Assembly (NCBI RefSeq): GCF_900099835.1
Contig: NZ_FNKP01000001.1
Coordinates: 1,860,001-1,924,000, forward strand
Length of the DNA stretch: 64,000 nucleotides
Reading direction: 5' to 3'
Source: Paraburkholderia fungorum
GTDB lineage: Bacteria > Pseudomonadota > Gammaproteobacteria > Burkholderiales > Burkholderiaceae
In this document: piece after piece, positions 27,191-37,814 of the stretch
Layout: the number at the start of each line of letters is the position of its first letter
How positions within the stretch are numbered: position 1 is the first letter of the stretch
Translations under genes and position numbers: made by a program
The notes under the pieces: model-generated
Seen by the model: the letters and a program-made list of their open reading frames with translations, nothing else
Databases searched by the model: none
What the model was told of the DNA's origin: nothing

Positions 27191-27658
27191 ATGCCCGTTC
27201 GCGTCCAGACGGAAGATTTCGACCTCACCGCCGAGGTCGCCGCGTTGCGCGCGCGTAATCCGAAGATCGGAGCGGTCGCGTGCTTCGTCGGCACCGTGCG
27301 CGATCTGAACGACGGCAGCACCGTCGAGACGATGGAGCTCGAACACTATCCGGGTATGACGGAGAAGTCGCTCGAAGCGATCGTCGTGAGTGCGCGGGAG
27401 CGTTGGCCGGGCATCGACGTTTTGATCGTGCACCGGGTCGGCAAGCTTTATCCGCTCGACCAGATCGTGCTGGTGGCGACGACGGCCGCGCATCGCGGGG
27501 AGGCGTTTGCGTCGTGTGAATTTGTGATGGACTATCTGAAAACCCAGGCGCCGTTCTGGAAGAAGGAGAAAACCGAAGCCGGCGAGCGCTGGGTCGACGC
27601 CCGTGTCACCGATGATGCTGCGCTGGCGCGCTGGGGTGTCGAATCGGGCAATCGGTAA
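27191..27658 (+). CDS. moaE: Molybdopterin synthase catalytic subunit
   Basis: A 155-residue subunit that converts precursor Z to molybdopterin with MoaD thiocarboxylate. Motifs include GAVACFVGTVRD, MELEHYPGMTEKSLE, HRVGKLYPLD and the C-terminal lysine-rich catalytic segment KTQAPFWKKEKTE. GGAG at 27181-27184 precedes ATG 27191. Last gene of moeA-moaD-moaE. Confidence 0.95.
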   Translation: MPVRVQTEDFDLTAEVAALRARNPKIGAVACFVGTVRDLNDGSTVETMELEHYPGMTEKSLEAIVVSARERWPGIDVLIVHRVGKLYPLDQIVLVATTAAHRGEAFASCEFVMDYLKTQAPFWKKEKTEAGERWVDARVTDDAALARWGVESGNR

Positions 27659-27748
27659 GGCGCGGCTTAAGCCAGCGCCTGCATTTGCCCAATCACAACG
27701 ACGCGTGGCCTGAAAAACGCACGCTGCCCGCGCCCGGCCGAACCCGTC

Positions 27749-28291
27749 TCAGTCATCTCGCCCGCGCCCGATGATCCGCGTTGGAAACGGCTCTCCAGCC
27801 GGACGCTTTGTGTGATGCGCGTCGTCATCGTCGCGCGGACGGCGTGGTGCAATCCGCTCCAGCAATTCCTGCTGCTCCACCGGAATCTTGTAGTCCCAAC
27901 CGAACTTGCTCAACTGCAAGCTCTGCGCGATCCGCAGCGCCGGCTCCATGAACCTGACCGCCGCCGCAGGCTGGTAGCGCGACTCGACCGTATCCAGAAA
28001 CAGATACAGCCAGCGGCTGAAATGTTGCGGCTCGACGCCCTCGATCGGCTGATGCGCCTGCTGCACGTTGCCGCGATACTGCTTTGCCCCAAGCACGAGG
28101 CTGCCCCAGAACGTACACATTTTCGGCAGATGATCGTCCCAGCGCCCAGCCAGCGTGGCGTCGAAAACAGGGCCGAGCAACGGATCGGCGCGCACCCGGT
28201 CGTAGAAGCCGTACACGAGGTCGCGAATATTCGCCTCGGTCGGCTCGGCGGCGCGTTCGACCACCGGCGCGGCGGGAAAAGAGGGGTTCAT
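27749..28291 (-). CDS. Group III truncated haemoglobin
   Basis: A 180-residue 2-on-2 globin of class III (P). Residues fitting haem-pocket positions are Tyr30 (B10), His54 (E7, WDDHLPKM), His80 as proximal ligand (YRGNVQQAH) and Trp94 (G8, HFSRWLYLF). These positions are assigned by motif comparison with Campylobacter Ctb. The last 25 residues are an Arg/Asp/His-rich tail. It diverges from an NsrR-like gene, which suggests a role in nitric oxide or nitrosative stress. ATG 28291 is used; the upstream frame extension has no family match. Confidence 0.88.
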   Translation of the reverse strand: MNPSFPAAPVVERAAEPTEANIRDLVYGFYDRVRADPLLGPVFDATLAGRWDDHLPKMCTFWGSLVLGAKQYRGNVQQAHQPIEGVEPQHFSRWLYLFLDTVESRYQPAAAVRFMEPALRIAQSLQLSKFGWDYKIPVEQQELLERIAPRRPRDDDDAHHTKRPAGEPFPTRIIGRGRDD

Positions 28292-28656
28292 GCGAATTCC
28301 AGAAAAAAACGGCTTCCAATGGCGCAGGCGCGGCTCGCAACGCTGGTTCGCGAGTACCTGGAAGGGTTCGCGCCAGGTTCCGGCAAATATTGCCAGAGGT
28401 CGTCGGATGCGGCGTCGACCCATGCGTTAACGAAATGAGAAGGGCAGCGATTACCCCGCTTTTCGCACGAATGGTTTATGCGGGAAACGCTACCATTAGT
28501 CACGAGAGAACAAGAAAGAACCCCGTCTGACGTAGCGCAGAAAAATCAAACATGCGTAACGCCTGCATCTTAGGGCGAAGCAGCGGCCCCCGGCAACCCT
28601 TGCATCGACGCGGTTATCCTCGAATCGCGGCCTGCGCGCATCGTGATATCTGCCCT
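28292..28656. other. Divergent intergenic region, globin / NsrR-like gene
   Basis: About 365 bases that must hold both promoters. The NsrR-type dyad at 28549-28571 is the clear feature. No other gene is supported; a longer open frame for the Rrf2 gene begins at 28552 but starts inside the dyad and has no family match. Confidence 0.6.
28549..28571. promoter_or_regulatory. Candidate NsrR operator
   Basis: A 23-bp near-dyad: AACATGC (28549-28555), nine bases, GCATCTT (28565-28571). The half-sites match the published NsrR half-site AAGATGC / GCATCTT with one change, and the overall 11-1-11 spacing is the same. It lies 86 bases before the NsrR-like start and about 260 bases before the globin start. 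Confidence 0.6.
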
Positions 28657-29160
28657 ATGAGACTCACCGACTATACGGATTACTCACTACGCGTCCTGCT
28701 ATATCTCGCCGTGCGAGGTGCAGGATTGTCGACCATTCAGGATATTTCGAATGCGTACGGAATTTCCAAGAATCATCTGATGAAAGTCGTGCAGCAACTC
28801 GGCGAACGCGGTTGGGTCGAGACGGTGCGCGGCCGCAATGGCGGCCTCCGTATTGCGGAGCGAACCCGCCTGCTGACCGTAGGCGAGGTCGTCCGTGCGA
28901 CGGAAAGCGACTTCGCGGTGGTCGCGTGTCTGCCCGATCAGCAGGGGGTGCAGCGCTCCTCCTGTGTAATCACGTCGCAGTGCCGGCTACGCGGCGCGCT
29001 TCAGGCCGCGAGCAATGCGTTCCTCGCCGAACTCGACCGCTACACGATCGACCAGGTCGCGCAGCCGCAGGCACCGCTGGCCGCGCTGCTCGGCTTGAGC
29101 AGCGTCATCCCCATCGTGCCGCTCGCGCCGGTCGCGGGTAGCCCCGCACCGGCTCCCTGA
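28657..29160 (+). CDS. nsrR: Rrf2 family iron-sulfur regulator, NsrR-like
   Basis: A 167-residue Rrf2-type transcription factor. The winged helix starts MRLTDYTDYSLRVLLYLAV; the recognition region is SNAYGISKNHLMKVVQQL. Three cysteines, Cys91, Cys103 and Cys109, would ligate a 2Fe-2S or 4Fe-4S cluster sensing nitric oxide. The spacing between the first two is 11 residues, longer than in E. coli NsrR (Cys91, 96, 102). The C-terminus is Ala/Pro-rich. It is divergent from a globin gene and an NsrR-type dyad lies in between, supporting NsrR over IscR. Confidence 0.82.
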   Translation: MRLTDYTDYSLRVLLYLAVRGAGLSTIQDISNAYGISKNHLMKVVQQLGERGWVETVRGRNGGLRIAERTRLLTVGEVVRATESDFAVVACLPDQQGVQRSSCVITSQCRLRGALQAASNAFLAELDRYTIDQVAQPQAPLAALLGLSSVIPIVPLAPVAGSPAPAP

Positions 29161-29222
29161 TCCGGGGCAGGTGGTTCCTTCGCGTCAAATGTTAAATAGT
29201 TGCCTTTGAGCGCAAAAAAGCG

Positions 29223-29250
29223 CTTGAAACCTGAAGAAAACGCCTCAATT
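29223..29250 (+). promoter_or_regulatory. Sigma-32-type heat-shock promoter of clpB
   Basis: CTTGAAA (29223-29229) is a perfect sigma-32 -35 element. Thirteen bases later CCTCAATT (29243-29250) matches the -10 consensus CCCCATNT in six of eight positions. Transcription would begin about 25 bases before the ATG. Confidence 0.7.
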
Positions 29251-29280
29251 TGGTGGTAATCGAAAATTGGAGGTCTCTTG

Positions 29281-31878
<2,598 letters not shown>

Positions 31879-31932
31879 GCGCGGCCCATGCGTGGAGCGG
31901 TGTTTGATCGAGCCGCTCCACGCATGTCAAAA

Positions 31933-31970
31933 AGCGGCAACGAAGGTAACTTCGTTGCCGCTTTTTTTTC
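31933..31970 (+). terminator. Intrinsic terminator after clpB
   Basis: A perfect 13-bp stem (31933-31945 with 31950-31962), loop GTAA, then eight T. It lies 55 bases beyond the clpB stop; the opposite side has only a short A-run. Confidence 0.92.
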
Positions 31971-32035
31971 GCCAATGCGCTGTGTGCTCTACCGCTTGTC
32001 ACATCAGGCGGCAAGCGGAGTAAGACGCCTGCTTA

Positions 32036-32467
32036 TCAGGCGTTGTTTTTATTGCCAAACAGCGCCGACAACCCGCCGAGCGCGCCCAGCACGGTCGTCG
32101 CGTTCAGCTTGCCTTCAGCCGGCACTTCGCCTTCGGGCGTCGCCGCGTTGACCACGTGCGGCAGGATTTGCGACAGCAGGCCCGTGACCTGATCCGGCTC
32201 TACGCCGGCCTTCGCCGCGAGGTTCGTGACGGTGTCGGAGCCGAGCACGCTGTGCAGCGCATCCGGCGCGATCGGCTGGTTTTCGCCGTTGCTGACCCAC
32301 GACGACACCACGTCGCCGAGACCTTTTTCCTTGAAACGTTCGATCAGCCCATTCAGGCCGCCCGGCTGGTTATTGACGAATTCGAGTGCGGCTGAAACCA
32401 GTTGTTGCTGGCCACCGCCTTCAGGGGATTTCCCAATCAGGGAACCGATAGTGTCGAGTAGGCTCAT
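32036..32467 (-). CDS. YidB family (DUF937) protein
   Basis: A 143-residue small helical protein of the YidB/DUF937 family, function not established. It begins MSLLDTIGSLIGKSPEGGGQQQ and has the family segment GLNGLIERFKEKGLGDVVSSWV and the following NQPIAPDALHSVLGS. No signal peptide or membrane helix. It is transcribed alone, facing the clpB terminator. Confidence 0.82.
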   Translation of the reverse strand: MSLLDTIGSLIGKSPEGGGQQQLVSAALEFVNNQPGGLNGLIERFKEKGLGDVVSSWVSNGENQPIAPDALHSVLGSDTVTNLAAKAGVEPDQVTGLLSQILPHVVNAATPEGEVPAEGKLNATTVLGALGGLSALFGNKNNA

Positions 32468-32659
32468 GACGGTCTCTCTTGAGTGCCGACGCGTGATTGA
32501 CGAGTCAGCGGGTGAAAACGCCGCGCGGTTGCGCGGCGCGGTGGGATGGTGGACGGCAGCGGGGCGGTGTCGAGGTTTGCATCACCTGTATCGTGGATCA
32601 TGTGCCGCTCCTCTCTCGGCCCGCCGCCAGCCCTTATCTCTTTGCGAAGGCCGTTACGC

Positions 32660-33238
32660 TCAGCTCGAAGCCGCCGCAGCCGATGCAGCCTTGCTCTTCC
32701 TGGCCTTCTTTTTCGATGCCTTGGTGCCCGATGCATCGGCGGGGGCTGCCGCAGCCGGTGCTGCCGGCGCGGATGCCGCCGCTGCATCGGATGCCGCGGC
32801 CTTGCTCTTCTTCTTCGACTTTTTGCTGCTGGACGCCGGTTCCGCTGGCGCTGCCAGTGTCGTAGCCGCTGTCGTGGTGGCGGGTGCGGCAGTGGTCGCG
32901 GCCGGGGCTGCCTTGCTGCTTGCCGTGCTGCTGGACTTCGGCGCGGCCTTGACGCCCGCTGGCGGCGCCGACGAACCGTTGATCGTCAAGCCGGCCGCCT
33001 CGAGGTTGGTGACGGATTTGGTGCCGATACCCTTGACGCGAGTGGCGAGATCGTCGGCGTCTTTGAACGGGCCATTCTTCGTGCGTTCGTCGATGATCGC
33101 CTTTGCGTGGACCGGGCCGATACCTTTGACCGATTCGAGCGCCGCCTGATCGGCGGAATTGACTTCAACCGCCGCCGCGAATCCGGCCGACAGCGACAAA
33201 GCCAAAGCAACGCAAAGCATTAAAAGCTTCTTCAGCAT
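32660..33238 (-). CDS. Exported ComEA-like helix-hairpin-helix protein with Ala/Lys-rich tail
   Basis: A 192-residue protein with a signal peptide (hydrophobic core LMLCVALALSLSAGFAAA, cleavage probably before VEVNSAD). Residues about 22-90 form the ComEA-type double helix-hairpin-helix (VKGIGPVHAKAI and VKGIGTKSVTNL), a non-specific DNA-binding module. The second half is almost only Ala, Ser, Thr, Pro and Lys, with KKSKKKSK and SKKKARKSK clusters resembling histone H1 tails. A periplasmic DNA-binding role, as in DNA uptake, is inferred from ComEA. ATG 33238 has GGAG eight bases upstream. Confidence 0.8.
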   Translation of the reverse strand: MLKKLLMLCVALALSLSAGFAAAVEVNSADQAALESVKGIGPVHAKAIIDERTKNGPFKDADDLATRVKGIGTKSVTNLEAAGLTINGSSAPPAGVKAAPKSSSTASSKAAPAATTAAPATTTAATTLAAPAEPASSSKKSKKKSKAAASDAAAASAPAAPAAAAPADASGTKASKKKARKSKAASAAAASS

Positions 33239-33551
33239 GGCAAGCACTCCATTGAGGGCAAAAAGTAGTTAGCCGGGAACGGACGACGCATTCTGTCAGC
33301 GGGCGCTGCGCTTAAGCATAGGACAAATCGCAGGCCCTTATTCGCGAACGCGGACGATTTATACCGATCGATTCATGACAAGTAAATCAGGCCAGACAAT
33401 ATTTAAACCTTTTGCCTAGCATTAGGCTGGTCTGGGTTTATCGATTAATGCCGTCAGTCATAAAAAATGACAATGCAGACAAATGACATCGACGAAGACA
33501 TTCACAGGCGCTTGACTTAGAGTGCACTCGAAGTCCTAACCTGAGTCTGTC
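33239..33551. other. Divergent intergenic region, HhH protein / MerR regulator
   Basis: About 310 bases. The right end contains the MerR-type promoter (33512-33542). The middle is AT-rich compared with the surroundings, as expected for promoters. No gene is supported. Confidence 0.55.
33512..33542 (+). promoter_or_regulatory. MerR-type promoter with 19-bp spacer and operator dyad
   Basis: TTGACT (33512-33517) and TAACCT (33537-33542) are separated by 19 bases, the overlong spacer recognised by MerR activators. A 22-bp dyad fills the spacer (33514-33535): GACTTAGAGTG and its complement, with one mismatched pair. Transcription would start only a few bases before ATG 33552. Confidence 0.75.
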
Positions 33552-34052
33552 ATGTCGAAAATCTCCACCGCACTCACCATCGGGCAGGTCGCCGAAACGA
33601 TTGGCGTGTCCACGCATACGCTGCGCTATTACGAGCAGGCCGGGCTGATCCGGCCGGTCGGGCGCACGCAGGCGGGGCATCGGCTGTATTCGCCCGCCGA
33701 CCTCGACTGGTTGCGTTTCGTGATGCGTCTGAAAGCGACCGGCATGCCGATCGCCGGAATGCAGGCTTTCGCGGCATTGCGCACGCAGGGGCAGCCGACG
33801 CTGCCCGCGCGTCGCGACCTGCTGGTGGCGCATCGGGATGCGGTTTTGGCGCGGATTGCCGAACTGCAACTGAACCTCGACGCGATCGTCGACAAGATCG
33901 CGTATTACGAGGACGAGGTGGCCGCACAGCAGGCCGCAAACGGTGATGCGGCCCGGCAGATTGACGACAATCCATCGATCTCACATTCGGAAAAGGACTC
34001 ACCATGGACCACCAGCACAACGACCGCTACGCCCGAGGCTGGGACAAGCTGA
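33552..34052 (+). CDS. MerR family transcriptional regulator
   Basis: A 166-residue regulator. The winged-helix domain (residues 8-78) shows IGQVAETIGVSTHTLRYYEQAGLI and the second wing motif; a coiled coil (about 85-125) follows. There are no cysteines, so it is not a metal-thiol sensor such as CueR. No SD precedes the ATG and the predicted transcription start is nearly at the start codon. Its last 49 bases overlap the next gene in another frame, and the final 30 residues, Ser/Thr-rich, are encoded in the overlap and just before it. A MerR operator covers its own promoter, so autoregulation is likely. Confidence 0.87.
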   Translation: MSKISTALTIGQVAETIGVSTHTLRYYEQAGLIRPVGRTQAGHRLYSPADLDWLRFVMRLKATGMPIAGMQAFAALRTQGQPTLPARRDLLVAHRDAVLARIAELQLNLDAIVDKIAYYEDEVAAQQAANGDAARQIDDNPSISHSEKDSPWTTSTTTATPEAGTS

Positions 34053-34432
34053 AGGAAATCGACGGCTCGACCGGCGAGCAGGTGATTGCGGCACTCGCGC
34101 CGATTGCGCCGGACTTCGGCCGTCTTCTGATCGAATTCGGTTTCGGCGATATCTACAGCCGCCCGCAACTCGATTTGCGATCGCGTGAAATCGCGACGAT
34201 TGCGTCGCTGGCGACGCTGGGTTGCGCGCAACCGCAGTTGAAGGTGCATATCGAGGCGGCGTTGAACGTCGGCTGCACGCGTGACGAGATTGTCGAGGTG
34301 TTTATGCAGATGGCGTTGTACGCGGGTTTTCCGGCGGCGTTGAATGCGTTATTTGCGGCGAGGGAGGTTTTCGAGCGTCATGACGCGAGGAGCGGAGAGG
34401 CTGCGAACACGGCGACCGTAGAGGTGGTGTGA
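34004..34432 (+). CDS. Carboxymuconolactone decarboxylase-like family protein
   Basis: A 142-residue all-helical protein of the CMD/AhpD-like fold. Matching segments are RSREIATIASLATLGCAQPQLKVHIEAALNVG and REVF after YAGFPAALNALFAA. The AhpD-type Cys-x2-Cys is absent, so a thiol peroxidase role is unlikely; it is nearer to gamma-carboxymuconolactone decarboxylases and uncharacterised relatives. It starts inside the MerR gene (49-base overlap) and is preceded by AAAAGGA, so both are one transcript and coupled. The substrate is unknown. Confidence 0.85.
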   Translation: MDHQHNDRYARGWDKLKEIDGSTGEQVIAALAPIAPDFGRLLIEFGFGDIYSRPQLDLRSREIATIASLATLGCAQPQLKVHIEAALNVGCTRDEIVEVFMQMALYAGFPAALNALFAAREVFERHDARSGEAANTATVEVV

Positions 34433-34453
34433 TGTCGAGGTAGGCGGCAGAGG

Positions 34454-34484
34454 GCGGCTACGTTTTTGACGGGAGCCGCTTTTT
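34454..34484 (+). terminator. Terminator after the MerR/CMD operon
   Basis: GCGGCT (34454-34459) and AGCCGC (34474-34479) form a 6-bp stem with a 14-base loop, followed by TTTTT. It lies 22 bases after the CMD stop. Confidence 0.6.
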
Positions 34485-34674
34485 GTTAGGCCTTAAACGC
34501 AACTAACCGTAAATTTTAGAGTGATACTGCGAAGTGGAGCTAGGGGTGATATCCAGGACGCCTGTTTATCAGCAGGGCGGCATGTTTTGATGCCGGGGCA
34601 GTGGAGGCTCGTGTAACTAACGCAGACAACCTCTCAGATCACCCAATGCGCGAAACGCGAGCTGCCAGACCCCC

Positions 34675-36054
34675 TCAAGCCACCGAATCCGCTGCCCGCG
34701 CTGCATCAACCCGCAAATACCGTTTGCTCACCACTCGCCAGTAAGCCAGCAAACCTACTCCAGCAATTGCCAGGCTGGCCGTATTCGCAACCCAGAAGCC
34801 CCGCGCGCCGGTCAGCCACTCGGGTATGACACCGCCGACATCGAACCCCAGCAGATACCCGCCGCCCAATCCAACGCCCCACAGCGCGATCGCATAGATC
34901 ACCGTCGGCACGACCGCCACCTTGTAGGCACGCAGCACGAACGCCGTGGTGATCTGCAATGCATCGAACAGGTGATAGCAGACGACGATCAGCACGAGCG
35001 GCATGGCGGCTGCCATAACCTGCACGTCCGGCGTATAGCCTTTGATGATGTAAGGCCGCAGCACCAGCACGATCGCCCCATAACAGCACGCGATCGCCAC
35101 CGCCATCGCGATGCCGTGCCGCGACAGCGTGCGCGCCGCTTCCGGCCGTCCTGCGCCGAGCGCCTGAGCGACCAGCGTCGACGCAGCGATGCCGATCGAC
35201 AGCGGCGTCATGTAAAGCACCGCGCCGATGTTGCCGGCGATCTGGTGGCCCGCAAGCGTCGTCGTCCCGAAGCGCGCGATGAACAGCGCCATGAAGGTGT
35301 ACGACGTCACCTCGATCAGATACGACAGACCCATCGGAATGCCCAGCCGCAACTGGGCGGCTTGCCGTCGCCAGATCGGCCAGCAGAAGTGCGAAAAGAT
35401 CGCGAATGGTTTGAACACATCGACCCGCGTCAGCAGCACCATGCCGACGCTGGCCAGCGCCCAGTTGATTGCCGTGCTGGCGAGTGCGCAACCCGGTCCG
35501 CCGAGCGGCGGAATGCCCCATCCGCCGAAGATAAACCACGTGTTGAGCGGAAACTTCAGCAGGAGCGCGCCGACTTGCAGAATCATCACGAGCCGCGGCT
35601 TGCCCACGGCATTGCTGATCGAACTGTAGATCCGGAAAATCAGCCCGGCCGGCAAGCCGAACGCCAGAATCCGCAGATACGAGAGCGTGCGATCGTGCAG
35701 CGCTTCGGGCACGCGGGCCAGGTGAAGGATCGGTTCGGGAAAAAACAGGATCAGGAAGCCGATCACATTCAGCGCGAGCGCCAGCCACAGCGACTGGCGA
35801 ACTTCCTCGCCGATTTCGGCCTCGCGGCGCGCGCCGTAAAGTTGCGCGGTGATCGGCTGAAGCGCGGTCAGAATGCCGGTCAGGCCGATGTAGACGGAAA
35901 TATAGATCGATGAACCGAGGCCGAGCGCGGCCAGATCGACCGCGGAGTAACGGCCGACCATGGCCGTATCGATCACGCCGAACGCGATGATCGCCAACTG
36001 GCCGATCAGCACCGGCCAGGCAAGCGCGGCGATTTTTCGCGCATCGGCGAGCAT
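34675..36054 (-). CDS. MATE family efflux transporter
   Basis: A 459-residue inner-membrane antiporter of the MATE/NorM type with about 12 helices. The N-terminus MLADARKIAALAWPVLIGQLAIIAFGVIDTAMVGRY is typical, and the second half repeats the pattern at RLGIPMGLSYLIEVTSYTFMALFIARFG. Substrates are usually cationic drugs, exported against sodium or protons. It starts two bases after the stop of the GT39 gene, so it is translated from the same mRNA; a longer upstream frame is only overlap with that gene. Confidence 0.88.
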   Translation of the reverse strand: MLADARKIAALAWPVLIGQLAIIAFGVIDTAMVGRYSAVDLAALGLGSSIYISVYIGLTGILTALQPITAQLYGARREAEIGEEVRQSLWLALALNVIGFLILFFPEPILHLARVPEALHDRTLSYLRILAFGLPAGLIFRIYSSISNAVGKPRLVMILQVGALLLKFPLNTWFIFGGWGIPPLGGPGCALASTAINWALASVGMVLLTRVDVFKPFAIFSHFCWPIWRRQAAQLRLGIPMGLSYLIEVTSYTFMALFIARFGTTTLAGHQIAGNIGAVLYMTPLSIGIAASTLVAQALGAGRPEAARTLSRHGIAMAVAIACCYGAIVLVLRPYIIKGYTPDVQVMAAAMPLVLIVVCYHLFDALQITTAFVLRAYKVAVVPTVIYAIALWGVGLGGGYLLGFDVGGVIPEWLTGARGFWVANTASLAIAGVGLLAYWRVVSKRYLRVDAARAADSVA

Positions 36055-36056
36055 GG

Positions 36057-37814
36057 TCAGCTGGCCGGCTTGTGGTAAGTGCGGCGCTTGACAGCCGGCG
36101 GCTTCGGCCGGTCGATGCGCACGTACAGCCGGAAACGTTCGTCGCGGTCGGCCACGCGACGGCCTTCCCATACCAGCTTCCAGATGTAGTCGGGCATGGC
36201 GCTCGGATCGCCGTATTCGGTCGCGTCCTGACGCAGGATCACGTCGCAATCCTGGTCGAACGAGAAGTGCATGTCGCCGAAATACGCGAAGGTCGCGAGT
36301 TGCGCGTTACCGAGCCGCACGGGCGAAATGCACGTGTAGTCTTCCGGCAGATGGCTGGCGATCTGCTCGGCGACATCCTTATAAGTCCGGCTGTAGTTGA
36401 CGACGGGCAGCCAGAGCGTCATCAGCAGCACCCACATCAGTGTCGTGCCGGCGCTCGAGAGCACCACGCTGCGCCACAAGACCTTCGGATGACGCGCGAG
36501 ACGCCAGCGCACCAGCACGAACCAGCACGCCGTCACGGCAACCGCGCACACGAACGACAGAATCTTGAACTGCGGCGCGAATCCCGGCGCGAGACGCGCG
36601 AGGTTGCGCGCGAGCGGATGCGGAAAACCGGTCAGCCCTGCCACGTAGACCAGCCACACGAAGCTGCCGAGAATCGTGAAGCTCAACAGCGCGAACCAGT
36701 CGATCGCGTTAATCGCGCCGCGCTTGAGCGTGGGCAGCGCGAACGTGGCGAGCACCGCTAGCGGCGGCAGCAACAGCATGTAAAGCCGGTTCGACTGATG
36801 GCTTTGCAGGATCACCAGCACCAGCAGCGGCCCGATCACCGACAGCGGAATCGCCACGTGCGGCGCGCGTCGCAGGCCCTTCCAGCTAAACCACGCCCAC
36901 ACGGCCAACGGCCATGCCGGCCACGTGAACAGCGGCAGATTTTTCAGCGCGTACGCTGCGACCGATCCGGGGGGGCCTGCGAACGAACTCAGGCTGACGT
37001 GCAGCCACTGGTTCAGATACCAGACGGCGTCGTCGGGATAAGCGGAGAGGGCGGCGATCGGCCAGGCGACGGACACCACGAGCGCAACCGGCAAGCCGGC
37101 CAGCAGCAGCCAGCGGGAGCGCCCTTCGCGCACGATCAGGCTCATCGCCAAGGTGCCGAGCAGCAGCGCGCCCACCAGCACCGGGCTGCTCGCCAGCGTG
37201 ACGAGCCCGAGCGCGAGGCCCCAGATCGCCGCGCCTTGCACCGGCTTGTCGATCATCCGCACCAGGCCGTACACGAGCATCGCAATGCCGACGAACTGTG
37301 CGAGTTGCGGAGTGGTTTCGTGGCCGCGCTCGGCCAGGCCGAAGCAGGCGAGCAGGATCAGCAGCGCGCCGTCGGCAAGCGTGCGGCCGTAGTCGCGCGG
37401 TTCCGGCTCTCCGCCGAACGCGTATTTGAACGGTTGCACCTCGGCGCGGCGGCCGAGCAGGTAGGCGGCATACCAGACGAACGCACAGCCCGCGCAGAAC
37501 AGCAGGCCGGTGAACACGCGCGACGCGTTACTCGCATCGACCCACGGCGCGAGCGCGCGGATCGCACTGGCGCCGAGCCAGTAGCCGAGCGGGCCGTCTT
37601 CGGTCATGTACTTGCCGAGCAGATTCGGCAGTAGCCAGTCGTGCGCGTTGCCGTTCGCCATGGTCCACATGACACCGAAACCGGCCGCGTCCTCGTTTTT
37701 CCAGGGATCGCGCCCGAATAGCCCGAACGCCGCGTAGACGATACAGATGGTCAGCAGCAGCCAGCGCGGGAGCGCACTGGTCGCGGAGGCAGTCAGACGA
37801 ACGACAGGTCTCAT
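36057..37814 (-). CDS. Membrane glycosyltransferase, GT39/ArnT-like
   Basis: A 585-residue polytopic protein with about 11-12 hydrophobic segments, of the PMT/ArnT-like superfamily that uses polyprenyl-linked sugars. A first-loop motif (GRDPWKNEDAAGFGVMWTM) has the acidic residues of this group, and EDGPLGYWLGA resembles ArnT. A C-terminal soluble part ends in Lys/Arg-rich residues. It is distinct from the arnT at 17795-19558, so the window holds two such enzymes. It precedes a MATE gene by two bases. Donor and acceptor are unknown. ATG 37814 is chosen since the upstream frame has no match. Confidence 0.82.
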   Translation of the reverse strand: MRPVVRLTASATSALPRWLLLTICIVYAAFGLFGRDPWKNEDAAGFGVMWTMANGNAHDWLLPNLLGKYMTEDGPLGYWLGASAIRALAPWVDASNASRVFTGLLFCAGCAFVWYAAYLLGRRAEVQPFKYAFGGEPEPRDYGRTLADGALLILLACFGLAERGHETTPQLAQFVGIAMLVYGLVRMIDKPVQGAAIWGLALGLVTLASSPVLVGALLLGTLAMSLIVREGRSRWLLLAGLPVALVVSVAWPIAALSAYPDDAVWYLNQWLHVSLSSFAGPPGSVAAYALKNLPLFTWPAWPLAVWAWFSWKGLRRAPHVAIPLSVIGPLLVLVILQSHQSNRLYMLLLPPLAVLATFALPTLKRGAINAIDWFALLSFTILGSFVWLVYVAGLTGFPHPLARNLARLAPGFAPQFKILSFVCAVAVTACWFVLVRWRLARHPKVLWRSVVLSSAGTTLMWVLLMTLWLPVVNYSRTYKDVAEQIASHLPEDYTCISPVRLGNAQLATFAYFGDMHFSFDQDCDVILRQDATEYGDPSAMPDYIWKLVWEGRRVADRDERFRLYVRIDRPKPPAVKRRTYHKPAS

